Positions 27,756 to 39,408 of a stretch of 48,107 nt of DNA are shown in pieces (position 1 is the first letter of the stretch; the number at the start of each line of letters is the position of its first letter). The position numbers and the translations under genes were made by a program. Origin of the DNA: Alphaproteobacteria bacterium (GTDB taxonomy: Bacteria; Pseudomonadota; Alphaproteobacteria; Micropepsales; Micropepsaceae). The stretch covers positions 1 through 48,107 of the forward strand of contig JAATGL010000012.1 of assembly GCA_015654705.1 (NCBI GenBank), in the 5' to 3' direction. Below the pieces are notes generated by a model. It saw only the letters and a program-made list of their open reading frames with translations, made no database searches and was not told where the DNA came from.

Positions 27756-29711
27756 ATGCGGAAATTGGTATCGGCGGCATTGCTGGGAATGCTGCTCGCC
27801 GCCTGCAGCGCCGCCGCGGCAAAGCCCTTGTCGCAAGCCGATGAGGATGCGGCTTCCGACCCGGCCTCTGCGAAAGCCCATTGCCCCAAAGACGCGATCT
27901 GCGGAAGCGTGACGCGGCCGCTCGATCCGTCCGGCCGCGTCAAGGGCGATATCGCGATCGCCTACCGGCTCTACCCGCGCCTCGACCAATCGCTGCCGCC
28001 GGCAGGCACGATCGTGGCGCAGGAAGGCGGTCCGGGCTATCCCTCGACCGGCACCAGCTACAGCTACAAGCAGCTTTTCGCGCCGCTGCGCCAAGACCAC
28101 GACCTGCTGATGGTCGACGCCCGCGGCACCGGCGCCTCAGGCGCCATCGATTGCCCGAGCCTCGAACACTCGCCCGTCCGCACGCCCCGCGATATCGGCG
28201 CCTGCGGCCGGTCGCTTGGGCCCGACTCGGTGCTCTACGGCACGCGTATGGCGGCCGACGACATGGCGGCGGTGCTGGACGCGCTGCACATCGCGACCAT
28301 CGATTTCTACGGCGACAGCTACGGGACGTTTTTCGGCCAGGTCTTTTCGGCGCTTTATCCGGAGCGGCTACGCAGCGTCGTGCTGGACGGCGCCTATCCG
28401 GTGATCGGCGAGACGCCGTGGTATTCCAATGCCGGCGCGGTGGTGCGCAAAGGCTTCGACGAGGCCTGCCGGCGCTCGCCTTATTGCGCCGGACTGAAGG
28501 GCAGTTCGCTGGAGCGCATCCGCAAGCTGGTCGACTATGTCCGCCGTAACCCGATCAGCGGCCGCGCGCCTGACGGCGAGGGCAAGATGCGCGACGTCAC
28601 CGTCGATCCGGGCAGCGTCGGCAACATGCTGTATGACGGCACGGAGGGACCGGTGAATTACCGCGATCTCGACGCCGCCATCCGTGCCTGGTTCGATGGC
28701 CGCGACGCGCGGCCGCTGTTGCGGCTGGCGGCCGAGAACATCGCCAACGAATATCCGGTGCCGCCGCACAGCTATTCCTACGGCCTGTTCTCCGCGGTCA
28801 GCTGCATGGACTACCAGCAGATCTACGACATGAATTCGCCGCCCGACCTGCGCCATCGCCAGCGCGAGGCGGCGCTGGCGGCCGAGCGCGCCAGCGATCC
28901 GGGCGTCTACGACCCACTGAGCATCGCGGAATTCCAGACCGTGCCGCTCGACATCAGCGTGCTCAATCTCTGTCTCGACTGGCCGATCCGGCATCCGCCC
29001 TACGCGCCGGGCGCACCGATTCCCGACAATGCCAAGTTCACCGCGGCGCCGACGCTGGTGCTCAACGGTGAACTCGACATGCTGACCACGGCAGCGGAAG
29101 GCGCCATCGTGACGGCGCAATATCCGAACGCTCGGCAGGTCGTCGTGGCCAACAGCTTCCATGTCGACGCCATCGACGATGTCGACGATTGCGCACAGGA
29201 GATCGTGCGCCGCTTCGTGGCGACGCTGGATGTGGGCGATACAAGCTGCGCGGCGACGATCAACCCGGTGCGCCTGGTGCCGCTTTTCGTGGCGCATGCG
29301 GCGGATGCGATCCCGGCCCTGCCGGCCGACGGCAACACGGCGACGACGCACGAACTGGCCATCGCCTCGGCGGCGGTGCAGACGGCGGGCGACGCGCTGG
29401 CGCGCTGGAACATCAATTACAGCGGCCAGGGCGTGGGCCTGCGCGGCGGCACCTGGAGCTACACACAGCCCGACCTCGTCGCCCGCTATACGCTGACCGG
29501 CGTTCGCTGGACGAAAGACCTGGCCGTGTCTGGTACCGCGGTCTGGGACCAGGACAACGGTGCCATCCGCGCCGACCTCACCTTCACCGACGCGCGCGGC
29601 GGCGGCGCAAGCCTGTCCGCCACCTGGAACGACCGCGACCACGATGCCGTGGCGACGCTGTCCGGCACGATCGGCAAACACACGCTGCATGCCAGGATGC
29701 CGGCGCCCTGA
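27756..29711 (+). CDS. Alpha/beta hydrolase, TAP-like peptidase family, putative lipoprotein
   Basis: Lipobox-like MRKLVSAALLGMLLAACS; 'VAQEGGPGYPS', nucleophile elbow 'DFYGDSYGTFFG', 'PTLVLNGELDMLTT', extra ~130 aa C-terminal domain. Confidence 0.85.
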   Translation: MRKLVSAALLGMLLAACSAAAAKPLSQADEDAASDPASAKAHCPKDAICGSVTRPLDPSGRVKGDIAIAYRLYPRLDQSLPPAGTIVAQEGGPGYPSTGTSYSYKQLFAPLRQDHDLLMVDARGTGASGAIDCPSLEHSPVRTPRDIGACGRSLGPDSVLYGTRMAADDMAAVLDALHIATIDFYGDSYGTFFGQVFSALYPERLRSVVLDGAYPVIGETPWYSNAGAVVRKGFDEACRRSPYCAGLKGSSLERIRKLVDYVRRNPISGRAPDGEGKMRDVTVDPGSVGNMLYDGTEGPVNYRDLDAAIRAWFDGRDARPLLRLAAENIANEYPVPPHSYSYGLFSAVSCMDYQQIYDMNSPPDLRHRQREAALAAERASDPGVYDPLSIAEFQTVPLDISVLNLCLDWPIRHPPYAPGAPIPDNAKFTAAPTLVLNGELDMLTTAAEGAIVTAQYPNARQVVVANSFHVDAIDDVDDCAQEIVRRFVATLDVGDTSCAATINPVRLVPLFVAHAADAIPALPADGNTATTHELAIASAAVQTAGDALARWNINYSGQGVGLRGGTWSYTQPDLVARYTLTGVRWTKDLAVSGTAVWDQDNGAIRADLTFTDARGGGASLSATWNDRDHDAVATLSGTIGKHTLHARMPAP

Positions 29712-29717
29712 CGCCGT

Positions 29718-31229
29718 TCAAGTTCCGCAAAAGGTCTGATGTACCACCTGGTCGGGGCGCGGCGGCTCGGCGTAGCGGCCGAACTCCGGCTGGTCCTCGT
29801 AAGGTTTCGCCAGAACGGTCAGGAGCGTTTCGAACGGCGCGAAATCCGCGGCGCCGACGGCGGCGGCGATCGCCTCCTCCACCAGATGGTTGCGCGGGAT
29901 GAAGGCCGGATTGGCCTCGCGTATCGCATCCCGGCGCGCATCGGGAGTGGCGTCCTCCTGCGCAAGCCGCTGCCGCCAGCGCACCGCCCATTCGTCATAG
30001 GCGCCCGGCTCGGCGAACAGCGCGCGCAGATTGGCATCGCTTTGCTCATCGACAACCGCATCGCATAACCGCCGAAAGGTCAGGGTGAAATCGGCGCTGT
30101 TGCGCGCCATGCGCTCCAGCAGATCTTGCGCCAATGACAGATCGTCCGGCCGGGCATCGAGCAGGCCGAGCTTGCGCCCAAGCCCCGCCGCATAGGCTTT
30201 TTCGAAACCGCCCGCGAACGCGTCCAATGCCTCCTGCGCCTGCCGGATCGCGGCCTCCTGGTCGTGGTCCAGCAGCGGAAGCAGCGTCTCCGCCAGACGC
30301 GCGAGGTTCCATTGGGCGATGCGCGGCTGGTTGCCATAGGCATAGCGGCCCTGGCTGTCGATGGAACTGTAGACGGTTCCCGGATGATAGGCGTCCATGA
30401 AGGCGCAGGGGCCGTAGTCGATGGTCTCGCCCGATATCGTCATGTTGTCCGTGTTCATCACGCCATGGATAAAGCCGACGCAGAGCCATTGCGCGACGAG
30501 CCCGGCTTGGCGCGCGATCACCAGATCGAGCAGCGCGCGATAGCGGTTGGCGGCCTGCGCCGCCTGCGGATAATGCCGCGCGATGACGTAATCGGCGAGT
30601 TGGCGCACGCCGTCCACATCACCCCGCGCGGCGAAGAACTGGAAGGTGCCGACCCGGATATGGCTGGAAGCGACGCGGGTCAGCACCGCGCCGGGCAGCG
30701 GCGTCTCGCGCCACACGGCCTCGCCGGTCGTCACGGCGGCCAGCGCGCGGGTGGTGGGAATGCCGAGCGCCGCCATCGCCTCGCTGACGATGTATTCGCG
30801 CAGCACCGGCCCCAGCGCCGCGCGCCCATCGCCGCGCCGTGAATAGGGCGTCGGGCCCGCGCCCTTCAGCTGGATGTCGCGGCGCACGCCGCTGCGGTCG
30901 ATAATCTCGCCCAGCAGAATGGCCCGCCCGTCGCCCAGCTGGGGCACGAAATTGCCGAACTGGTGACCGGCATAGGCGGCGGCAAGCGGCTCGCTGCCCC
31001 CTGCCACGCAGTTGCCGGCCAGAATCGCAACGCCTTCGGCGCTCGCCAGCCTCTGCGGATCGAGTCCAAGGTCCCAGGCAAGCCTTTCGTTCAGCCGGAC
31101 AAGCCGCGGCGCGGCCACGGGTGTCGGCGGCAGCCGCGCGAAAAACCGGTCCGGCAGGCGCGCATAGCTGTTGTCGAAGGCAAACAGGTCGACGGCTTGC
31201 ACAGTCCCGGCAGCTGCGATCTGTGACAT
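29718..31229 (-). CDS. selO: Protein adenylyltransferase SelO (YdiU/UPF0061)
   Basis: '[21 protein letters not shown]', '[26 protein letters not shown]', '[35 protein letters not shown]', '[28 protein letters not shown]', C-terminal 'TFCGT'. Start inside the longer 1039-aa ORF. Confidence 0.95.
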   Translation of the reverse strand: MSQIAAAGTVQAVDLFAFDNSYARLPDRFFARLPPTPVAAPRLVRLNERLAWDLGLDPQRLASAEGVAILAGNCVAGGSEPLAAAYAGHQFGNFVPQLGDGRAILLGEIIDRSGVRRDIQLKGAGPTPYSRRGDGRAALGPVLREYIVSEAMAALGIPTTRALAAVTTGEAVWRETPLPGAVLTRVASSHIRVGTFQFFAARGDVDGVRQLADYVIARHYPQAAQAANRYRALLDLVIARQAGLVAQWLCVGFIHGVMNTDNMTISGETIDYGPCAFMDAYHPGTVYSSIDSQGRYAYGNQPRIAQWNLARLAETLLPLLDHDQEAAIRQAQEALDAFAGGFEKAYAAGLGRKLGLLDARPDDLSLAQDLLERMARNSADFTLTFRRLCDAVVDEQSDANLRALFAEPGAYDEWAVRWRQRLAQEDATPDARRDAIREANPAFIPRNHLVEEAIAAAVGAADFAPFETLLTVLAKPYEDQPEFGRYAEPPRPDQVVHQTFCGT

Positions 31230-31322
31230 TCTCTCTATATAAGAGCGGCGGCGGACGAATTCTGCGCCCTGCGGCGATATAAGTCCAAGCGGGCCGGCGC
31301 CGGCAATGCTATGGCCTGCCGC

Positions 31323-33130
<1,808 letters not shown>

Positions 33131-33131
<1 letters not shown>

Positions 33132-34138
33132 TGCCGACGCCGTTCAAAATCGCAGATGTCTCCATCGCCGGCCGTGTGCTGACGGCGCCGATGACGGGCG
33201 TCTCCGACCTGCCGTTTCGCCGCACCGCCTCCAAGCTTGGCGCGGCCTATGTCGCGACCGAGATGGTGGCCTGCGACATGCTGGTGCGCGGACGGCCCGA
33301 CGTCATGCGGCGCGCCGCCATAGGCGACGGCCTGCCGCTGATGGTGATCCAACTCGTCGGGCGCGAGGCGCAGTGGATCGCCAAAGGCGCCGCGCTGGCC
33401 GAGGCCGCCGGGGCGGACATCATCGATTTCAATATGGGCTGCCCGGCCAAGGAAGTGACCGGCGCGCTGTCGGGCTCCGCGCTGATGCGCGATCTCGATC
33501 TTGCGCGACGCCTGATCGATGCCGCCGTCGATGCAACGACGCGGCCGGTCACGCTGAAGATGCGGCTGGGCTGGGACGACGCCAGCCGCAACGCGCCCGA
33601 GCTTGCTGCGCTGGCTGAACGTGCGGGCGTCCAGGCGATAACGGTGCATGGGCGCACGCGGCAACAATTCTACAAAGGCGCCGCCGACTGGCGCGCGGTG
33701 GCAGAGGTCAAAGCGGCCACCAGTCTGCCGGTCATCGTCAATGGTGACATCGTAGACGCATGCACGGCGCGCGCGGCGCTGGCGCAGTCCGGCGCCGACG
33801 CCATCATGATCGGCCGCGGCGCCTACGGCCGCCCCTGGATCGCGCCGGCCATCGACCGCGCGCTGGCGGCCGGCACCGAGATCGACGAGCCGGACGCGAT
33901 GGAACGCCTTCACATCGCGCTCGATCATTTCCGCGACACGCTGCGCTTTTATGGCGATCCGCTGGGCGTCCGCGTGTTCCGCAAGCATCTGGGCTGGTAT
34001 GTCGAGAACGCGCCCTGGCCTGCCGATCCGCAGCAGCGCCGCGCCGCCAAATCCGCGCTCTGCCGCATCGCCGCGCCGCGCGATGTCGAAAGCGCGCTGA
34101 TGGCACTCTGGCGCGGCAACCTCAGGCTCGCGGCATAG
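33131..34138 (+). CDS. dusB: tRNA-dihydrouridine synthase (DusB/NifR3 family)
   Basis: 'LTAPMTGVSDLPFRR', 'DFNMGCPAKEVTGALSGSALMRD', 'ITVHGRTRQQFYKGAADW', 'VIVNGDI', 'IGRGAYGRPW'. Start overlaps the uup stop. Confidence 0.93.
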
Positions 34139-35566
34139 TCAGTGCGGCAGGGCCGCCAGGATCGCGGCAAAATGCTTGTCGCGGTCGAAAGAGGCCGCAC
34201 CCGTCGTCCAACCCAGCCGCACGATCACCGCGTCGCGCGACGGGAAGACCGCGACATGCTCATCATTGTGGCCCTCCGCGGCATAGAAATCCGCCGGCAA
34301 GTGCGGAAACTCGCGCTGCGTCGATCCGGGCCCGGCCAACCCGTTCCGCCAGAAATGCGCACCATATTCCCGGCTCGGATCGGCCGGGGCGGGGGCGCGC
34401 ACGAAATCCACGAAGCTCCGCGGCACGATGCGGCGGCCGTTGATGACGCCGCCATCAAGATAAAGCAGGCCGAGCCGCGCCCAGTCCCGCGCCGTCGCAT
34501 ACAGATAGGAGCTGCCGACGAAATTGCCGGTCTCGTCCGGCTCGAAGACGGCGCTGGTCATTCCCGCCGGATCGAACAGCGCCTTGCGCGCATAGGCTTC
34601 ATAGGCCGCCAGCGTTCCCCCCGCTTGCTGGAAGACGACGCGGGAGAGGATATTGGCCGTGCCCGACGAATACGACCACACCGTGCCGGGCGGTTGCGCG
34701 AGTTTCTTCGAAGCCGCATAAGCGCCCATGTCGTGACTCTCGAACAGCATGGCGGTGCTGTCCGAGCCGGGATCGTAGGGTTCGTTGAACGTGAGCCCGC
34801 TCGACATGTTGAGCAATTGGCGCAACGTGATTTTGGCGCGCGGATCGCCCGCGCCTTTCCACTCCGGCACCGGCGGCGGCGCGTCGAGCGAAAGCCTGCC
34901 GCCGGCGATCAGCGTGCCGACCAGGGTCGCGATCACGCTCTTGCTGGCCGACCAGCCCAGCAGGCGCGCGTCCTTGCCGAAGCCCGGCGCATAGCGTTCC
35001 GCCACGATGCGCCCGCCATAGACGACGATGACGGCGCGCGTGTCGATGTCCCTGTCCGGCGTCTCGTCGCTGAAGGATTCCTCAACCGCACGGCCCAGCG
35101 CGGCGCGATCCACGCCTGCGGGAAGATTGATGAGATCGACGGCATCGCCCAGCGGCCACAGCGCGGAGCGCGGTGCGGTCGAAGGGACGGGAATACCCTC
35201 TGCTTGTCGGCGCAGCGCCCGTGCATCGGACTCTACCAGCAGCGTGCAGCCGATCCCCGGGCGATAGACGGAGGTGCGCGTGACGAGGCCCGCGGCGGTG
35301 ACGGAAACGGATCGGTTCGTCCTGTCGAGCGTGAAGCTGTTCCATTTCGTCAGCGGCGACAGGCGGAAGATGTCCTCGCGCTCGACATCGTCCAGCGCGC
35401 GGCCGGAAACGAAGACGCCGCCGCAGGCAAGCTGGGCCGAGACGCCGGCGCTGACCGGCAGCGCGTTGACCGCGAAAGGGCCGTAGGGTGTCAGATATCC
35501 GATCGCCAGACCGAGCACGAGAATCGCGCCCAGCCACAGGCTGGCCCTGCTCAACGCTCTGCCCAT
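34139..35566 (-). CDS. Serine hydrolase of the beta-lactamase/class C family, membrane-anchored
   Basis: N-terminal TM; 'LLGWSASKSVIATLVGTLI' (SxxK), 'WSYSSGTANIL' (YSS/YxN-like), 'LRQLLNMSSGLTF'. Confidence 0.9.
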   Translation of the reverse strand: MGRALSRASLWLGAILVLGLAIGYLTPYGPFAVNALPVSAGVSAQLACGGVFVSGRALDDVEREDIFRLSPLTKWNSFTLDRTNRSVSVTAAGLVTRTSVYRPGIGCTLLVESDARALRRQAEGIPVPSTAPRSALWPLGDAVDLINLPAGVDRAALGRAVEESFSDETPDRDIDTRAVIVVYGGRIVAERYAPGFGKDARLLGWSASKSVIATLVGTLIAGGRLSLDAPPPVPEWKGAGDPRAKITLRQLLNMSSGLTFNEPYDPGSDSTAMLFESHDMGAYAASKKLAQPPGTVWSYSSGTANILSRVVFQQAGGTLAAYEAYARKALFDPAGMTSAVFEPDETGNFVGSSYLYATARDWARLGLLYLDGGVINGRRIVPRSFVDFVRAPAPADPSREYGAHFWRNGLAGPGSTQREFPHLPADFYAAEGHNDEHVAVFPSRDAVIVRLGWTTGAASFDRDKHFAAILAALPH

Positions 35567-35684
35567 GATCGCCCTGCCCTCCGCCGGCAGGATAGGCGTT
35601 GCCGCCGCAGCGGCGCAATCGGCGGCCCGCTTCCGCCGTGCATGGAATACAATCGGGCGCGATTCTGGCGGAGCGGGAAGAAAC

Positions 35685-36203
35685 ATGGCGGCGATTCAAA
35701 CGGTGAAGCACGAGTTGCAGGAGGCCGAGGAACGTCTGCTCAACGAATTGCGCAGCCTACGCCGGGGCCCGCGTGCGGGCGATGGCGCGGACCGGACATC
35801 GGAACTCAGGGTCGGCCAGCGGGTCGCGGACCAGGTCGCGGCCACCATGGGCTCCTGGAAATTCATCATCATCCAGACGACGATCCTGTTCTTTTGGATC
35901 GTGCTGAACGTCACCGCCTATGTGCAGCGCTGGGATCCCTATCCCTTCATCCTGCTCAATCTGGCACTGTCGTTCCAGGCCGCCTACGCCGCGCCCTTCA
36001 TCATGATGAGCCAGAACCGGCAGCAGGACATCGACCGCAAACAGGCCGAGAACGACTACCAGATCAACATCAAGGCGGAGCTGGAGATCGAACTGCTGCA
36101 CCAGAAGATCGACCAGCTTCGCGAGAACGAGGTGCTCACGCTGACCCAGACGATCAGCGACCTCGTCAAGCACCTCAAGACGGAAACCACGGCGGCGTCC
36201 TGA
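35685..36203 (+). CDS. DUF1003 family membrane protein
   Basis: 'GSWKFIIIQTTILFFWIVLNVTAYVQRWDPYPFILLNLALSFQAAYAAPFIMMSQNRQ'. Confidence 0.92.
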   Translation: MAAIQTVKHELQEAEERLLNELRSLRRGPRAGDGADRTSELRVGQRVADQVAATMGSWKFIIIQTTILFFWIVLNVTAYVQRWDPYPFILLNLALSFQAAYAAPFIMMSQNRQQDIDRKQAENDYQINIKAELEIELLHQKIDQLRENEVLTLTQTISDLVKHLKTETTAAS

Positions 36204-36206
36204 AGC

Positions 36207-38279
36207 CTACCAGATGTGCACGCGCCCCTGCGGTGGCACGTAAAGCCTGTCGCCCGGCTTCACCGCGAACGCGGCGTACCAGGCGTCGAGATTGCGCACC
36301 ACGCCGTCCACGCGGAACTGGCGCGGGCTGTGCGGATCGCTGACCACCTGCTTGCGCACGTAATCGTCCGTCACCTTGCCGCGCCAGGCCTGCGCCCAGC
36401 CGAGCAGCACGCGCTGGTCACCGCTGAGCCCGTCGATCACCGGCGCCGGCTTGCCGCCTAGCGAGGCATGATAGGCATGGAGCGCCAGGGTGAGCCCGCC
36501 CAGATCGGCGATGTTCTCGCCCATCGTCAGCGCACCGTTCACATGCACGCCGGGGATCGGCTCGAATTTCGAATATTGCGCGCCCAGCGCCTTGGCGCGC
36601 GCCTCGAATTTGACCGCGTCTTCCCTGGTCCACCAGTCGCGCAGCGCGCCTTCAGCATCGACCTTGCGGCCCTCGTCGTCGAAGCCGTGCGTCATCTCGT
36701 GACCGATGACGCCGCCGATCGCACCGTAATTGACGGCGGGATCGGCATTGGCGTCGAACATCGGCGCCTGCAGAATCCCGGCTGGGAAGACGATGTCACG
36801 CAGGGAGCCGTTATAGGCGTCGTTGGTCTGCGGCGTCATGTTCCAGTCGCTGCGGTCGACCGGGCCGAACAGCCGTCCGGTATAGAACGCCCAGTCAGCC
36901 GCGCCAGCGCGCCGTACGTCGCCGACCAAATCGTCGTCGGCGATCGCGAGAGTGGAATAGTCGCGCGGATGATCGGGATAGCCGACCTTGATGTTGTAGG
37001 TGTCGAGCTTCTTCAGCGCCTCGACTTTCGTTGCCGCGCTCATCCAGTCCAGCTTTTCGAGACGCGCGCGATAGGCCGCTTTCAGATTGACCACCAGTGC
37101 CTCGATCTTGGCCTTGGCTTGCGGTGGGAAATATCTGGCGGTGAAAAGTTGGCCCGCGGCCCAGCCCATCGTGCCGAAAGTGCCGAAGCGGTCGCCGACG
37201 CCGAAATCGCCGCCGCCGACCGCGAACACGGCGCGCTTCCAGCGCAGCTTCTGCTGCTGCTGTCCGGACAGCGTCTTGTCGCGCATCTCGAAATAAGCGT
37301 CCGCGAACGGCCTGGAGAGATAGGGCGCCGCATTGTCGGCGATATGGAAGGCCTGCCAGGCCTTGAGGGTCTCAACCGGCGTCTGCGCGAAGATCGCGGC
37401 GAGTTTGGGGAACGCGCTTTTCTCCGCCACGATCACACGCGAAACCTTCGCGAGACCGGCATCGGCGAAAAAGCCGTTCCATGCAAAGCCGGGCGCCAGC
37501 GCGCGCAATTCGGCCGGAGTCATCGGATTGTAGGTCGCGACGGGATCGCGCTGCTCGGCCTTGGTCCAGCTCGCCTCGGCCAGCTTCGTCTCGAACGCGA
37601 CGATATCCGTGGCGCACAGGTCGGCCTGCGGCCAGTTCAGCAGATGGAGCAGCCGGGCGACATAGGCCTGGTATTTGGCTTTCGGCGCCGCGAATTCCGG
37701 CTTCAGGTAATAGTCGCGATCCGGCAGACCCAAACCGCCCTGGCTGACATAGACGGCATAGTGCTTCGGATCCTTCAGATCGGCGTCGATGAAGACGTTG
37801 AACAACGTGTCTTCGAAGTCCGCATTGCTGCGGCCCATCAGCGCCGCCAGCGCATCGCGCGACGCCGCCGCGCGCACCGCCGTGAGGTCGGGATCGAGCG
37901 GCGCGGCGCCGAGCGCTTCGACATGCGCCTCGTCCATGAACGCCTTGTAGAACGCGCCGACCTTGCCTTCGAGATCGGCCGGCCGATGCGGCGCTTTCGC
38001 GGCCTCGGCTTCCATGATGTCGTGCAGCCGCGCCTCGGTCCGGTCGGTCATGGCCAAGCGCAATGAATAGGCGGATTTGTCGGCGGGGATTTTTGTCTTG
38101 TCCAGCCAGGTGCCGTTGGCATAGCGGAAGAAATCGTCGCCGGGCCTGGTCTTGAGATCCGCGCCCGCGATGTCGTAGCCCCAGGCGCCATATTGCGGTT
38201 TCGTCGTGCCGTCAGCATGGGCGAGAGACGCAGCCAGGACGGCGACGCAGACGACGTTCAATGCGGACAGGTTCCTCAT
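36207..38279 (-). CDS. M13 family metallopeptidase (neprilysin-like), secreted
   Basis: Zinc motif 'VIGHEMTHGFDDEGRKVDAEG', 'MGENIADLGGL', signal peptide. Confidence 0.95.
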   Translation of the reverse strand: MRNLSALNVVCVAVLAASLAHADGTTKPQYGAWGYDIAGADLKTRPGDDFFRYANGTWLDKTKIPADKSAYSLRLAMTDRTEARLHDIMEAEAAKAPHRPADLEGKVGAFYKAFMDEAHVEALGAAPLDPDLTAVRAAASRDALAALMGRSNADFEDTLFNVFIDADLKDPKHYAVYVSQGGLGLPDRDYYLKPEFAAPKAKYQAYVARLLHLLNWPQADLCATDIVAFETKLAEASWTKAEQRDPVATYNPMTPAELRALAPGFAWNGFFADAGLAKVSRVIVAEKSAFPKLAAIFAQTPVETLKAWQAFHIADNAAPYLSRPFADAYFEMRDKTLSGQQQQKLRWKRAVFAVGGGDFGVGDRFGTFGTMGWAAGQLFTARYFPPQAKAKIEALVVNLKAAYRARLEKLDWMSAATKVEALKKLDTYNIKVGYPDHPRDYSTLAIADDDLVGDVRRAGAADWAFYTGRLFGPVDRSDWNMTPQTNDAYNGSLRDIVFPAGILQAPMFDANADPAVNYGAIGGVIGHEMTHGFDDEGRKVDAEGALRDWWTREDAVKFEARAKALGAQYSKFEPIPGVHVNGALTMGENIADLGGLTLALHAYHASLGGKPAPVIDGLSGDQRVLLGWAQAWRGKVTDDYVRKQVVSDPHSPRQFRVDGVVRNLDAWYAAFAVKPGDRLYVPPQGRVHIW

Positions 38280-38335
38280 TTCGTTCCCCCAAATTTCAGC
38301 AAAACATTCGCGACACGGTAATACGTTTCCCGGAA

Positions 38336-39406
38336 TTACGACGCCTGAATCGCGCGCACTTTCTGGCCCGCTTCCAGTCGTTCCGCGCCGCGCACGATCA
38401 CGCGTTCGCCGGGCGCGATCAGGCCTTTGATTTCCACCAGCGGCCCTTCTTCCGAACCGGTCTCGACGGCCACGCGTTGCGCCTGGTTCTTGCCGTCGAT
38501 CTTGAAAACATAAGTGTTGTCCTCGCGCAGCACCAGCGCGTCGCGCGGCACGGCCAGCACGTTATGGGGCTGGGCGGACGGGATGAACACCTTGGCGGCA
38601 TCACCCACCAGTCCGGCGCCGGCCGGCAACGCCAGTCGCACCTCGATCGTGCGGCTGGCGATGTCGCCGACGGGAACGATGGCGCGCACCGTGGCAGTGA
38701 CGGGCCTGCCCTCGATCTCCACGGTCAGCGGCATCTTCTCCGCGATGTAGCGCGCCGCGTCGATGGGGCTCTGCACGCTAATCTCCAGGGAGCCGACATC
38801 GACGAGGCGCACCACCGGCTTGCCGGCAGTCGCGTATTCGCCGGCATTGATCAGCCGCGCCACGACGCGCCCGGGAAACGGCGCGCGGATGTCGCTGCGG
38901 GCGAACTGGTATTGGCTCCGCTTCAGCGCGGCCTCGGCCTGGGCCAGCGCGGCGGCGTCCATGTCCTTGGTCGATTTCGCCTGATCGCGCGTGCTCTTGG
39001 CGATGGCGTTCTGGTTGAACAGATTGTCCATCCGCGCCGCCTGGTCACGGTCGAAACGCAGCTGCGCCGTCAGGCGCGCCGTGTTGGCCTTGTCCGAGGA
39101 GAGTTGAAGCCCGGCGAGATTGTTGTCGATGCGCGCCACGACATCGTTGGCCTTCACGACCGTGCCCACCTCCGCCACCCAGGCGACGCGACCCTCCACT
39201 TCGGAGGCCAGTTGCGAATCGTTGCGCGACATCACGGTTCCGGGCAGCGCGATCTTGGGCGCCATCTTCACCATGCGGGCCCAAGTGACGCCGACGGACG
39301 GCAGCTCCTGCGTGCGCTGCGCCAGCGCCGGCGCCCCCAACGCGAGGGCGGTCAGGAACAGCGCCGCCGATGTCGCGGCACGCGCCCGCGGAAGGCTGTT
39401 TTTCAT
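38336..39406 (-). CDS. Efflux RND transporter periplasmic adaptor subunit
   Basis: 'EVEGRVAWVAEVGTVVKANDVVARIDN', 'YQFARSDIRAPFPGRVVARLINAGEYATAGKPVVRLVD'. Signal peptide. Confidence 0.92.
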   Translation of the reverse strand: MKNSLPRARAATSAALFLTALALGAPALAQRTQELPSVGVTWARMVKMAPKIALPGTVMSRNDSQLASEVEGRVAWVAEVGTVVKANDVVARIDNNLAGLQLSSDKANTARLTAQLRFDRDQAARMDNLFNQNAIAKSTRDQAKSTKDMDAAALAQAEAALKRSQYQFARSDIRAPFPGRVVARLINAGEYATAGKPVVRLVDVGSLEISVQSPIDAARYIAEKMPLTVEIEGRPVTATVRAIVPVGDIASRTIEVRLALPAGAGLVGDAAKVFIPSAQPHNVLAVPRDALVLREDNTYVFKIDGKNQAQRVAVETGSEEGPLVEIKGLIAPGERVIVRGAERLEAGQKVRAIQAS

Positions 39407-39408
39407 GG

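Noticed and set aside
34142-36343. 733-aa plus-strand ORF
   Set aside because: Antisense to the serine hydrolase and out of frame with DUF1003; no domain.
36468-38066. 532-aa plus-strand ORF
   Set aside because: Antisense to the M13 peptidase gene.
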